From contig JAILWY010000010.1 of NCBI GenBank assembly GCA_022113835.1, forward strand, positions 3,187,501 through 3,251,500: a stretch of DNA of 64,000 bases, read 5' to 3'. Of this stretch, positions 37,784 to 49,337 are shown in pieces (the stretch's first letter is position 1; each line of letters starts with the position of its first letter). Origin of the DNA: Atopsyche davidsoni. Lineage: Eukaryota; Arthropoda; Insecta; Trichoptera; Hydrobiosidae. A model generated the notes under the pieces. It was given only the letters and a program-made list of their open reading frames with translations, was not told the DNA's origin and ran no database searches. Made by a program: the position numbers and the translations under genes.

Positions 37784-38915
37784 TATATGTTTAATATTTT
37801 TTTTTACAAAACATCAAAATACTGAAATATGACATTGCATTATAAACGCAGTCTTGCCCATGGTCGGCGAGCTCCAGTAGTCTGCTTCTCCCACCCTGTC
37901 TCCCTGCCACCCACCCCTGGAGTTGAATACTTAACGCAGGGGTGGTGCAGAATGGCGTCTGCGGTGCTGATCTCGTATTGCCCAGCACACCTTGCTCTAT
38001 ACACTTGGTATTGACCAGCCGTGCAGTCAGGGTAGCAAGTCTCCAGGGATATTCCCACTTACTTATAAAATCTGCCCATCACCCCGGCATGGCCGCATGA
38101 AGCCTTCACGCCTGGGCCAGAAGTCAAAATCGTCTGGATTTAAACTCAAAGTCAAGATATCATAAGTCAGGGGCAAAATAAAAAAAGTCATTTAAATTTT
38201 ACAATAAGCTTAAGTAGTTTTTAATGAAAGTAATTAAACACAAGTTATCTCATAAATCAGACAGAATTGCATAAACAAAAACATGCAGTATAAACAAAAT
38301 GGTGACCACCAAAAGGAAATTTTTACAAATACTTTAACAAAAACTTTTTACATAAGTTTAGCAAATAGTTTTAGTTTTATACATTCAACATTAATCAAAG
38401 CAGTGCAATCAAAAATTATCCACAGTATTTATTTAAAAAAGATATTTAATATATCCAGAAATGAAAGGCAAGCACTGGGGAATATAGGTTCTCTGGCTTT
38501 AACGGCTGCGTATCAATAACGGATTTTCGCAATCATGTGTACTGACTATTGTCGAGAATCTACACTTGAAAACAAAATAAACGATATATAACGATCACAC
38601 TGACAATACACGAAATTTTCAACATTTATGTCTTATTCGACTTCATTGATAATAACAAAAGGAAGGTTGTAAATGTCTGTGAAAATCAATATGAACAATT
38701 GTACATGAACAAGTATTTTAAATACTATATTTATATTGTAGATCGGTGTTTTCCAACCGTTTTGAATACGCGACCATTTGAAAGTTTAAAAAAACAGGCG
38801 CCTAGGCCTAGAGACTGAATAAAGCTGTCAGTGAACTTTATGACAAAACAAAAGATTAATAATCTGTATCGAACTAATTCGTCGAATATTCTCTTCGTTC
38901 GGCAATTCTTGAGAA

Positions 38916-40626
38916 TCACCAATTGACTTTTTCACTGACTCCGATATCTACCGATGACATATCGGACGAGTCGTCAGAAGACTCGTCGCATCTGCCGGCA
39001 ATTACGGATGGGCCTTGGTGGGAATACAATGATTCGTTATCCTGAAATATAATATTTATTCAGTAAATTGTTTGAAAATTCAAATTTAAGGACAAAATCA
39101 AAGAAAAGTAATATGTTTACCGAGGTAATGTCGATAGTTTTGCGATGATCAATTTCGCCTCCCTGGGAAATTTTTAAAAGTATGTAAAACATGCGTATTA
39201 ATTGAAATATGTGAAAAGAGAAAATAAAAACACTTCATGCACAATTGATTCAAGTCATGCAGCGTGTCATGTAACTTACCCCATACCTAGAGACGCAGGT
39301 TGGGAAATTCTTATACAAATCGTCATCGTCATCTGACTGAAAAAAAAAATAGTAATTGAGTAAAGTCTAAAAAAAATCCGAATTTGTAGACAACATCAAA
39401 GATAAGTAAACTGTTTACATTAGTCAAGTCTATGACTTGTTTCAATTTTTTTATTCTGTCATCTTCGTTTGCTGGAGTATCGTCTTTGCATAGCTGAAAG
39501 ATTTTTATAATGAATGTGTAAAATGTATTAATTTGACTATGTGAAAACAGTGAAGAAAAACACTTCATGCACATTTGAATCGAGTTATGCAGCATGTCAT
39601 GCAACTTACTTCGAGCCAGGAGCGTACCATCTCTGGGTCGCGAGACATCTTTTCTAATATATCATAAAGCTCAGATATATCTCCCATCCTTTCTTGCCAT
39701 CGGAAATCAGCTTCCGAAAGCTGAAAAATTTTCATAGTGAGTATGTAAAATGTATTTATTTAAATATGAGAAAACATTCTTAATTGATTAAATGTTTTTT
39801 ATATGACGATAAACAGAAAAAACCAATTCTAGTTAGAACTGTCGTTAGTTTTCAAGTTGAACGCTACGCACGTGGCCTCTAGCGTCCGGGTTTTATACTG
39901 GAATTTAGAATGTATTAGCTCCCATAACTTCTTATTGGGAAATAAAGCCGTAATCTCCCGAGTTAATTGATCAAATCAAATATCAGTGGACACTGACAAA
40001 ATTCGGCATAATTCACCATCCAAGTATATTCGTTTTGACACGAAATATTCAACGCAAGCCAACAGCGCCGCCATTACAGGGACGCGGCGGGGACGCCATT
40101 TTGAAGTTGAGAATTTGAAAACTTTTTCACACCCTGATATTCCGCATAACATTGACACTTGCAACTCTACTCTCACTAATAAATACATGGAATTAACACA
40201 TACCTGCATAACCAAATTCGGATAGATTATTTCGACCATTCTACGAGGTGCTTTCGGCAATTTTCGACGACTGGTCGTAATGAAATTAAAAGATGGATAC
40301 GATTTATGCTCGTCTTCCTTTTGCCACCTACGAAAATTCACTGAAAACAACATACGGTGTCATTGCATGTCAATATATTTACATTATATACTTATAAAAT
40401 AGCATAAAATACGCAAAAACAATGCGATTGCGTATAGAAAGTAACACGCGGGAAAGCATCTACGAGCGCGTCGGCAGCGGAAAAGTTCGTTTCGCTCAGA
40501 CAAATTCGAGCTAGTCCGCCACAATTCCGCCCCCGGGTATCTCTACACGAGGCCCGAGCACTCGTGGACCTGCAATATATTATTAATTAACTAACCTCCA
40601 TGTTTGTATTCGGGTTGATCATCCAT
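38916..40626 (-). CDS. Array gene copy 1: seven-exon gene for an unknown 192-residue protein
   Basis: Coding exons in transcript order: 40596-40626 (ATG at 40624-40626; donor GTTAGT), 40204-40340, 39610-39720, 39419-39493, 39280-39336, 39121-39162, 38916-39041 (stop TGA). Every acceptor ends in CAG and donors are GTTAGT, GTATGT, GTAAGT or GTAAAC. The first intron is phase 1; all later ones are phase 0. The frame is open throughout: 11+45+37+25+19+14+41 residues. It starts MDDQPEYKHGVNFRRWQKED. The N-terminal half is basic (RRKLPKAPRR), the C-terminal half acidic with DDDDD and a DESSDDSSDMSSVD stretch suited to casein kinase 2. No signal peptide, membrane segment or known domain is seen. Five tandem copies and mostly silent differences in exon 6 support a real gene. 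Function unknown. Confidence 0.82.
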
Positions 40627-40730
40627 TTCAACGACGCTGTTGCACTTTTTAACTTGAAGACCGCTTTGCCGCCGGAGGGCGCGAGACTCGCGGCAGCGCA
40701 AATCTTGCTTTTTTTTTTCCTCCCAAACGG

Positions 40731-40738
40731 CTATATAG
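40731..40738 (-). promoter_or_regulatory. TATA box of gene copy 1
   Basis: CTATATAG lies 105 nt upstream of the ATG. A start site 25-30 nt downstream would fall at about 40700-40706 and give a short 5' UTR through a CpG-rich stretch. The same box is kept in all five units (45942, 51153, 56829, 61432). Similar boxes occur in degenerate form in the subrepeats further upstream. Confidence 0.6.
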
Positions 40739-40789
40739 TGAAGCGGTTTTATTGTTTATTGCTAAATTATTTTATTCAATTCGTTTAAT

Positions 40790-41313
40790 AGTTTTATTAG
40801 CGTTGTAATATTTTTAGGGTTAGCATATTAAATATTAGATTCAGTCTAATTCATAATATATTTTGCACTGTAAACTGTAATATTAATATATTTAGTCTCG
40901 CATGCTTCATGTGATTGTCTTTGGTTTGGAGCTTCTTAATTTGAATTTTAATTCGTTATTTCACGCGCAGGTCCTTTTGTTTTTTTTTTGATAAACGGCT
41001 ATTGAGTGACGCTTTCTTTTTTAAATTGAAAAATAATTTATTAAATTCGTTGAATATTTTAATAACGTAATGCACATTATTGATTTAAATGTGTTACGGC
41101 TTAACATATAAAATATAAGATTCAGTCTAATTCATCATATCTTATGCCGAAAACAATGCTTTAACTATAATTTTGACATATCAAATTTCGCATTCTTTTT
41201 GTGGATAGTCTTACGCCGGGGGCTTTCAAATTTTATTTGATGTATATGTTATTATTTTTTTTAATATTTTACGCAAATTACTAAATAGTTTAGACATGAA
41301 ATATATAAAATTA
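40790..41313 (-). repeat. Promoter-proximal subrepeats of unit 1
   Basis: Two related blocks share a marker phrase, ATTCAGTCTAATTCAT, about 270 bp apart. Each follows an AAACGGCTA-type phrase that also sits at the gene's TATA region. The unit ends inside the second block and is joined directly to the mariner fragment of unit 2. Confidence 0.75.
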
Positions 41314-41891
41314 ACACTATATTCTATTAAAAGTATTGTCCATCGCTAGCCACTACTTTTCCCCATCTTTCAGATAAATTGTGGATTCCATCCCAAAAGA
41401 ACTGTTCGTCTTTTGAAGCCAAGAAAGATCAATTCCCAATGATTCTGCTAGCTCTACTTGCGTTTGAAATGAGTTTTAATCGAGCAATGCCTCTAATTCT
41501 TCATCTTCGATTTTTTTTGGTTGGCCTGGACGTACATTGTCATCCACATCGAAATCACCATTGTTAAAGCGTCGATATCAGTTCTCACACGTTTTTTGTG
41601 ATGGAGCATGTTCACCATAAACTTCACTCAGCAATCAGTGACCTTCAGCTGGTTTTTTCTTCCAATTGAAACAGAAAAGTAAAGCTTCCCGCAAATTGCG
41701 TTTCGTTGGTACAAAAGTTGACATGCTGAGAGCTCAAAAAAAAATGATGTACACCTCAGCGATATGACATATACTGAAATCAAAAGCGCAATAATGACGC
41801 TTCACAATGAAATGTTAAAGTATAGCCTGATACTATTCAATACTAGTAACGCCATCTATTAGAAAATCCGAAAAATTAATGCACAACCGTA
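41314..41891 (-). mobile_element. Truncated mariner, unit 2
   Basis: The left inverted repeat is missing because the unit junction falls inside the element; the right end with TA is kept. This version retains the minus-strand segment RRFNNGDFDVDDNVRPGQP of the mariner N-terminal region, where units 1, 4 and 5 have a small deletion. Stops remain, so it is dead. Confidence 0.85.
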
Positions 41892-42326
41892 TACATTAAA
41901 ATTTCCGGTAAATACAGCTAGACTCAGGCCTCCGAGTCTCTGTGCAAGGCTTATATTTTCTATTTATTTGGATAGTAGTATGCGTATTTAATATACATAA
42001 GTTTATGCGGTAAATTGTACAATGCTGATTGAGTTAAAAGTGGCCAAAAGCATTAAATTCAACGTGAAGATATTTGTAACATAAGTTAAAACAACCCCAA
42101 AATCCGATTGCTATAATAATTCCACAGGTACACTGCATACATCACAACACAACTGGAACTGAAGTTTTTGTGTCTGTTTATTGTGATTGAAAATTAACAC
42201 GTAAGACTCATAGAATATGATGTTTAAAAGTAAAACACTTGTGTTTAAAATTCATCGTTTATCCAATTATTCAATATAAATTTTATTTCTCTCAAACATT
42301 TATAAACACTATTTTTAGTAAAATTA

Positions 42327-42679
42327 CTGCAATACTCCGCTTTACGCGAGGGATACATTCTGTGAAATTCGTGTATATCGGGATTTACGATTGAATATTG
42401 TATAGTCAAAACTTAATACAAATAAGTACGAATCACTTTATGCAGTATTACGTGTTATTTTTATTGAAAAATACATCTATTGTCTTTTATGTAGCGTTTA
42501 AATGCGTTCATAACACCCAACGCTGTTTTTAATATTTATGAGAAGTCAATTTACATTATGTTCATACACATTCTTAAAATAAGAAATTCGCGTAATGCGA
42601 GGCATTTTATTGCGACATTTGAAATTCGCGTTATAGTGAAACCGCGCATAACGGGGTCGCGTAAAGCGGGGTATTTCTG
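42327..42679. mobile_element. pogo-like MITE, unit 2
   Basis: Same element as in unit 1, with a point change at each end and a small internal deletion (353 bp). Confidence 0.78.
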
Positions 42680-44126
42680 AATATGTTTAATATTTCTTTT
42701 TACAAAACATCAAAATACTGAAATATGACATTGCATTATAAACGCAGTCTTGCCCATGGTCGGCGAGCTCCAGTAGTCTGCTTCTCCCACCCTGTCTCCC
42801 TGCCACCCACCCCTGGAGTTGAATACTTAACGCAGGGGTGGTGCAGAATGGCGTCTGCGGTGCTGATCTCGTATTGCCCAGCACACCTTGCTCTATACAC
42901 TTGGTATTGACCAGCCGTGCAGTCAGGGTAGCAAGTCTCCAGGGATATTCCCACTTACTTATAAAATCTGCCCATCACCCCGGCATGGCCGCATGAAGCC
43001 TTCACGCCTGGGCCAGAAGTCAAATCGTATGGATTTTAACTCAAAGTCAAGATATCATAAGTCAGGGGCAAAATAAAAAAGTCATTTAAATTTTACAATA
43101 AGCTTAAGTATATTTTAATGAAAGTAATTAAACACAAGTTATCTCATAAATCAGACAGAATTGCATAATCAAAAACATGCAGTATAAACAAAATGGTGAC
43201 CACCAAAAGGAAATTTTTACAAATACTTTAACAAAATCTTTTTACATAAGTTAAGCAAATAGTTTTAGTTTTATACATCCAACATTAATCAAAGCAGTGC
43301 AATCAAAAATTATCCACAGTATTTATTTATTTGACGCCTGGGCCAGAAGTCAAAATCGTCTGGATTTAAACTCAAAGTCATGGGGCAAAATAAAAAAAGT
43401 CATTTAAATTTTACAATAAGTTTAAGTAGTTTTTAATGAAAGTAATGAAACACAAGTTATCTCATAAAACAGACAAAATTGCATACACAAGGACATGCAG
43501 TATAAACAAATGGTGACCACCAAAAGGAAATTTTTACAAATACTTTAACAAAAAATTTTTACATAAGTTTAGCAAATAGTTTTAGTTTTATACATTCAAC
43601 ATTAATCAAAGCAGTGCAATCAAAAATTATCCACAGTATTTATTTAAAAAAGATATTTAATATATCCAGAAATGAAAGGCAAGCACTGGGGAATATAGGT
43701 TCTCTGGCTTTAACGGCTGCGTATCAATAACGGATTTTCGCAATCATGTGTACTGACTATTGTCAAGAATCTACACTTGAAAACAATATAAACGATATAT
43801 GACGATCACACTGACAATACACGAAATTTTCAACATTTATGTCTTATTCGACTTCATTGATAATAACAAAAGGAAGGTTGTAAATGTCTGTGAAAATCAA
43901 TATGAACAATTGTACATGAACAAGTATTGTAAATACTATATTTATATTGTAGATCGGTGTTTTCCAACCGTTTTGAATACGCGACCATTTGAAAGTTTAA
44001 AAAAACAGGCGCCTAGGCCTAGAGACTGAATAAAGCTGTCAGTGAACTTTATGACAAAACAAAAGATTTATAATCTGTATCGAACTAATTCGTCGAATAT
44101 TTTCTTCGTTCGGCAATTATTGAGAA

Positions 44127-45837
44127 TCACCAATTGACTTTTTCACTGACTCCGATATCTACCGATGACATATCGGACGAGTCGTCAGAAGACTCGTCGC
44201 ATCTGCCGGCAATTACGGATGGGCCTTGGTGGGAATACAATGATTCGTTATCCTGAAAAATAATATTTATTCAGTAAATTGTTTGAAAATTCAAATTTAA
44301 GGACAAAATCAAAGAAAAGTAATATGTTTACCGAGGTAATGTCGATAGTCTTACGGTGATCAATTTCGCCTCCCTGGGAAATTTTTAAAAGTATGTAAAA
44401 CATGCGTATTAATTGAAATATGTGAAAAGAGAAAATAAAAACACTTCATGCACAATTGATTCAAGTCATGCAGCGTGTCATGTAACTTACCCCATACCTA
44501 GAGACGCAGGTTGGGAAATTCTTATACAAATCGTCATCGTCATCTGACTGAAAAAAAAAATAGTAATTGAGTAAAGTCTAAAAAAAATCCGAATTTGTAG
44601 ACAACATCAAAGATAAGTAAACTGTTTACATTAGTCAAGTCTATGACTTGTTTCAATTTTTTTATTCTGTCATCTTCGTTTGCTGGAGTATCGTCTTTGC
44701 ATAGCTGAAAGATTTTTATAATGAATGTGTAAAATGTATTAATTTGACTATGTGAAAACAGTGAAGAAAAACACTTCATGCACATTTGAATCGAGTTATG
44801 CAGCATGTCATGCAACTTACTTCGAGCCAGGAGCGTACCATCTCTGGGTCGCGAGACATCTTTTCTAATAAATCATAAAGCTCAGATATATCTCCCATCC
44901 TTTCTTGCCATCGGAAATCAGCTTCCGAAAGCTGAAAAATTTTCATAGTGAGTATGTAAAATGTATTTATTTAAATATGAGAAAACATTCTTAATTGATT
45001 AAATGTTTTTTATATGACGATAAACAGAAAAAACCAATTCTAGTTAGAACTGTCGTTAATTTTCAAATTGAACGCTACGCACGTGGCCTCTAGCGTCCGG
45101 GTTTTATACTGGAATTTAGAATGTATTAGCTCCCATAACTTCTTATTGGGAAATAAAGCCGTAATCTCCCGAGTTAATTGATCAAATCAAATATCAGTGG
45201 ACACTGACAAAATTCGGCATAATTCACCATCCAAGTATATTCGTTTTGACACGAAATATTCAACGCAAGCCAACAGCGCCGCCATTACAGGGACGCGGCG
45301 GGGACGCCATTTTGAAGTTGAGAATTTGAAAACTTTTTCACACCCTGATATTCCGCATAACATTGACACTTGCAACTCTACTCTCACTAATAAATACATG
45401 GAATTAACACATACCTGCATAACCAAATTCGGATAGATTATTTCGACCATTCTACGAGGTGCTTTCGGCAATTTTCGACGACTGGTCGTAATGAAATTAA
45501 AAGATGGATACGATTTATGCTCGTCTTCCTTTTGCCACCTACGAAAATTCACTGAAAACAACATACGGTGTCATTGCATGTCAATATATTTACATTATAT
45601 ACTTATAAAATAGCATAAAATACGCAAAAACAATGCGATTGCGTATAGAAAGTAACACGCGGGAAAGCATCTACGAGCGCGTCGGCAGCGGAAAAGTTCG
45701 TTTCGCTCAGACAAATTCGAGCTAGTCCGCCACAATTCCGCCCCCGGGTATCTCTACACGAGGCCCGAGCACTCGTGGACCTGCAATATATTATTAATTA
45801 ACTAACCTCCATGTTTGTATTCGGGTTGATCATCCAT
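44127..45837 (-). CDS. Array gene copy 2: unknown 192-residue protein
   Basis: Exons in transcript order: 45807-45837, 45415-45551, 44821-44931, 44630-44704, 44491-44547, 44332-44373, 44127-44252. All splice sites and phases are as in copy 1. Against copy 1, exon 6 carries three changes, all synonymous (CAT/CAC, CGC/CGT, AAA/AAG codons). Exon 3 has one conservative isoleucine-to-leucine change, and exons 1, 2 and 7 appear identical. That pattern suits purifying selection plus recent homogenisation. Function unknown. Confidence 0.82.
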
Positions 45838-45941
45838 TTCAACGACGCTGTTGCACTTTTTAACTTGAAGACCGCTTTGCCGCCGGAGGGCGCGAGACTC
45901 GCGGCAGCGCAAATCTTGCTTTTTTTTTTCCTCCCAAACGG

Positions 45942-45949
45942 CTATATAG
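45942..45949 (-). promoter_or_regulatory. TATA box of gene copy 2
   Basis: CTATATAG at the same distance (105 nt) from the ATG as in copy 1. Confidence 0.58.
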
Positions 45950-46524
45950 TGAAGCGGTTTTATTGTTTATTGCTAAATTATTTTATTCAATTCGTTTAAT
46001 AGTTTTATTAGCGTTGTAATATTTTTAGGGTTAGCATATTAAATATTAGATTCAGTCTAATTCATAATATATTTTGCACTGTAAACTGTAATATTGATAT
46101 ATTTAGTCTCGCATGCTTCATGTGATTGTCTTTGGTTTGGAGCTTCTTAATTTGAATTTTAATTCGTTATTTCACGCGCAGGTCCTTTTGTTTTTTTTTT
46201 GATAAACGGCTATTGAGTGACGCTTTCTTTTTTAAATTGAAAAATAATTTATTAAATTCGTTGAATATTTTAATAACGTAATGCACATTATTGATTTAAA
46301 TGTGTTACGGCTTAACATATAAAATATAAGATTCAGTCTAATTCATCATATCTTATGCCGAAAACAATGCTTTAACTATAATTTTGACATATCAAATTTC
46401 GCATTCTTTTTGTGGATAGTCTTACGCCGGGGGCTTTCAAATTTTATTTGATGTATATGTTATTATTTTTTTTAATATTTTACGCAAATTACTAAATAGT
46501 TTAGACATGAAATATATAAAATTA

Positions 46525-47102
46525 ACACTATATTCTATTAAAAGTATTGTCCATCGCTAGCCACTACTTTTCCCCATCTTTCAGATAAATTGTGGATTCC
46601 ATCCCAAAAGAACTGTTCGTCTTTTGAAGCCAAGAAAGATCAATTCCCAATGATTCTGCTAGCTCTACTTGCGTTTGAAATGAGTTTTAATCGAGCAATG
46701 CCTCTAATTCTTCATCTTCGATTTTTTTTGGTTGGCCTGGACGTACATTGTCATCCACATCGAAATCACCATTGTTAAAGCGTCGATATCAGTTCTCACA
46801 CGTTTTTTGTGATGGAGCATGTTCACCATAAACTTCACTCAGCAATCAGTGACCTTCAGCTGGTTTTTTCTTCCAATTGAAACAGAAAAGTAAAGCTTCC
46901 CGCAAATTGCGTTTCGTTGGTACAAAAGTTGACATGCTGAGAGCTCAAAAAAAAATGATGTACACCTCAGCGATATGACATATACTGAAATCAAAAGCGC
47001 AATAATGACGCTTCACAATGAAATGTTAAAGTATAGCCTGATACTATTCAATACTAGTAACGCCATCTATTAGAAAATCCGAAAAATTAATGCACAACCG
47101 TA
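46525..47102 (-). mobile_element. Truncated mariner, unit 3
   Basis: Copy of the unit 2 version, lacking the left end. Confidence 0.85.
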
Positions 47103-47537
47103 TACATTAAAATTTCCGGTAAATACAGCTAGACTCAGGCCTCCGAGTCTCTGTGCAAGGCTTATATTTTCTATTTATTTGGATAGTAGTATGCGTATTT
47201 AATATACATAAGTTTATGCGGTAAATTGTACAATGCTGATTGAGTTAAAAGTGGCCAAAAGCATTAAATTCAACGTGAAGATATTTGTAACATAAGTTAA
47301 AACAACCCCAAAATCCGATTGCTATAATAATTCCACAGGTACACTGCATACATCACAACACAACTGGAACTGAAGTTTTTGTGTCTGTTTATTGTGATTG
47401 AAAATTAACACGTAAGACTCATAGAATATGATGTTTAAAAGTAAAACACTTGTGTTTAAAATTCATCGTTTATCCAATTATTCAATATAAATTTTATTTC
47501 TCTCAAACATTTATAAACACTATTTTTAGTAAAATTA

Positions 47538-47890
47538 CTGCAATACTCCGCTTTACGCGAGGGATACATTCTGTGAAATTCGTGTATATCGGGATTTACG
47601 ATTGAATATTGTATAGTCAAAACTTAATACAAATAAGTACGAATCACTTTATGCAGTATTACGTGTTATTTTTATTGAAAAATACATCTATTGTCTTTTA
47701 TGTAGCGTTTAAATGCGTTCATAACACCCAACGCTGTTTTTAATATTTATGAGAAGTCAATTTACATTATGTTCATACACATTCTTAAAATAAGAAATTC
47801 GCGTAATGCGAGGCATTTTATTGCGACATTTGAAATTCGCGTTATAGTGAAACCGCGCATAACGGGGTCGCGTAAAGCGGGGTATTTCTG
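47538..47890. mobile_element. pogo-like MITE, unit 3
   Basis: Identical in layout to the unit 2 copy. Confidence 0.78.
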
Positions 47891-49337
47891 AATATGTTTA
47901 ATATTTCTTTTTACAAAACATCAAAATACTGAAATATGACATTGCATTATAAACGCAGTCTTGCCCATGGTCGGCGAGCTCCAGTAGTCTGCTTCTCCCA
48001 CCCTGTCTCCCTGCCACCCACCCCTGGAGTTGAATACTTAACGCAGGGGTGGTGCAGAATGGCGTCTGCGGTGCTGATCTCGTATTGCCCAGCACACCTT
48101 GCTCTATACACTTGGTATTGACCAGCCGTGCAGTCAGGGTAGCAAGTCTCCAGGGATATTCCCACTTACTTATAAAATCTGCCCATCACCCCGGCATGGC
48201 CGCATGAAGCCTTCACGCCTGGGCCAGAAGTCAAATCGTATGGATTTTAACTCAAAGTCAAGATATCATAAGTCAGGGGCAAAATAAAAAAGTCATTTAA
48301 ATTTTACAATAAGCTTAAGTATATTTTAATGAAAGTAATTAAACACAAGTTATCTCATAAATCAGACAGAATTGCATAATCAAAAACATGCAGTATAAAC
48401 AAAATGGTGACCACCAAAAGGAAATTTTTACAAATACTTTAACAAAATCTTTTTACATAAGTTAAGCAAATAGTTTTAGTTTTATACATCCAACATTAAT
48501 CAAAGCAGTGCAATCAAAAATTATCCACAGTATTTATTTATTTGACGCCTGGGCCAGAAGTCAAAATCGTCTGGATTTAAACTCAAAGTCATGGGGCAAA
48601 ATAAAAAAAGTCATTTAAATTTTACAATAAGTTTAAGTAGTTTTTAATGAAAGTAATGAAACACAAGTTATCTCATAAAACAGACAAAATTGCATACACA
48701 AGGACATGCAGTATAAACAAATGGTGACCACCAAAAGGAAATTTTTACAAATACTTTAACAAAAAATTTTTACATAAGTTTAGCAAATAGTTTTAGTTTT
48801 ATACATTCAACATTAATCAAAGCAGTGCAATCAAAAATTATCCACAGTATTTATTTAAAAAAGATATTTAATATATCCAGAAATGAAAGGCAAGCACTGG
48901 GGAATATAGGTTCTCTGGCTTTAACGGCTGCGTATCAATAACGGATTTTCGCAATCATGTGTACTGACTATTGTCAAGAATCTACACTTGAAAACAATAT
49001 AAACGATATATGACGATCACACTGACAATACACGAAATTTTCAACATTTATGTCTTATTCGACTTCATTGATAATAACAAAAGGAAGGTTGTAAATGTCT
49101 GTGAAAATCAATATGAACAATTGTACATGAACAAGTATTGTAAATACTATATTTATATTGTAGATCGGTGTTTTCCAACCGTTTTGAATACGCGACCATT
49201 TGAAAGTTTAAAAAAACAGGCGCCTAGGCCTAGAGACTGAATAAAGCTGTCAGTGAACTTTATGACAAAACAAAAGATTTATAATCTGTATCGAACTAAT
49301 TCGTCGAATATTTTCTTCGTTCGGCAATTATTGAGAA

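Larger units (their letters stand above)
36429..41313. repeat. Tandem unit 1 (4885 bp)
   Basis: The unit runs from inside the mariner (ACACTATATTC at 36429) to the junction AAAATTA|ACACTAT at 41313/41314. It holds, left to right, a truncated mariner, a pogo-like MITE, a CCACCCCTG/CAGGGGTGG hairpin (37911-37919 with 37937-37945), a hAT-like terminus near 38745, the seven-exon minus-strand gene, its TATA box and two upstream subrepeats. It has the shortest promoter region, lacks the 330-bp internal duplication of units 2 and 3, and is the most diverged full unit. Confidence 0.9.
41314..46524. repeat. Tandem unit 2 (5211 bp)
   Basis: Same order as unit 1 but with a 330-bp internal direct duplication (43004-43333 and 43334 to about 43643) and a mariner fragment that keeps about 28 bp missing from units 1, 4 and 5. 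Most of it recurs at an exact 5211-bp offset in unit 3. Confidence 0.92.

Noticed and set aside
37791..38058. Conserved 61-72-residue ORFs on both strands in each unit
   Set aside because: They recur only because the unit recurs. Both strands are open across a CCACCCCTG/CAGGGGTGG hairpin, and there is no splice or codon evidence.
39976..40353. 125-residue minus-strand ORF taken as a complete gene, and its 79-residue plus-strand partner
   Set aside because: Only 45 residues (40204-40340) are exon 2 of the array gene. The rest is read-through of the intron beyond the GTATGT donor. The plus-strand ORF is a shadow.
43799..44029. 76-residue plus-strand ORF ending SLKKQAPRPRD in each unit
   Set aside because: It lies in the 3' flank of the array gene across a hAT-like terminus and has no supporting features; unit repetition alone explains its recurrence.
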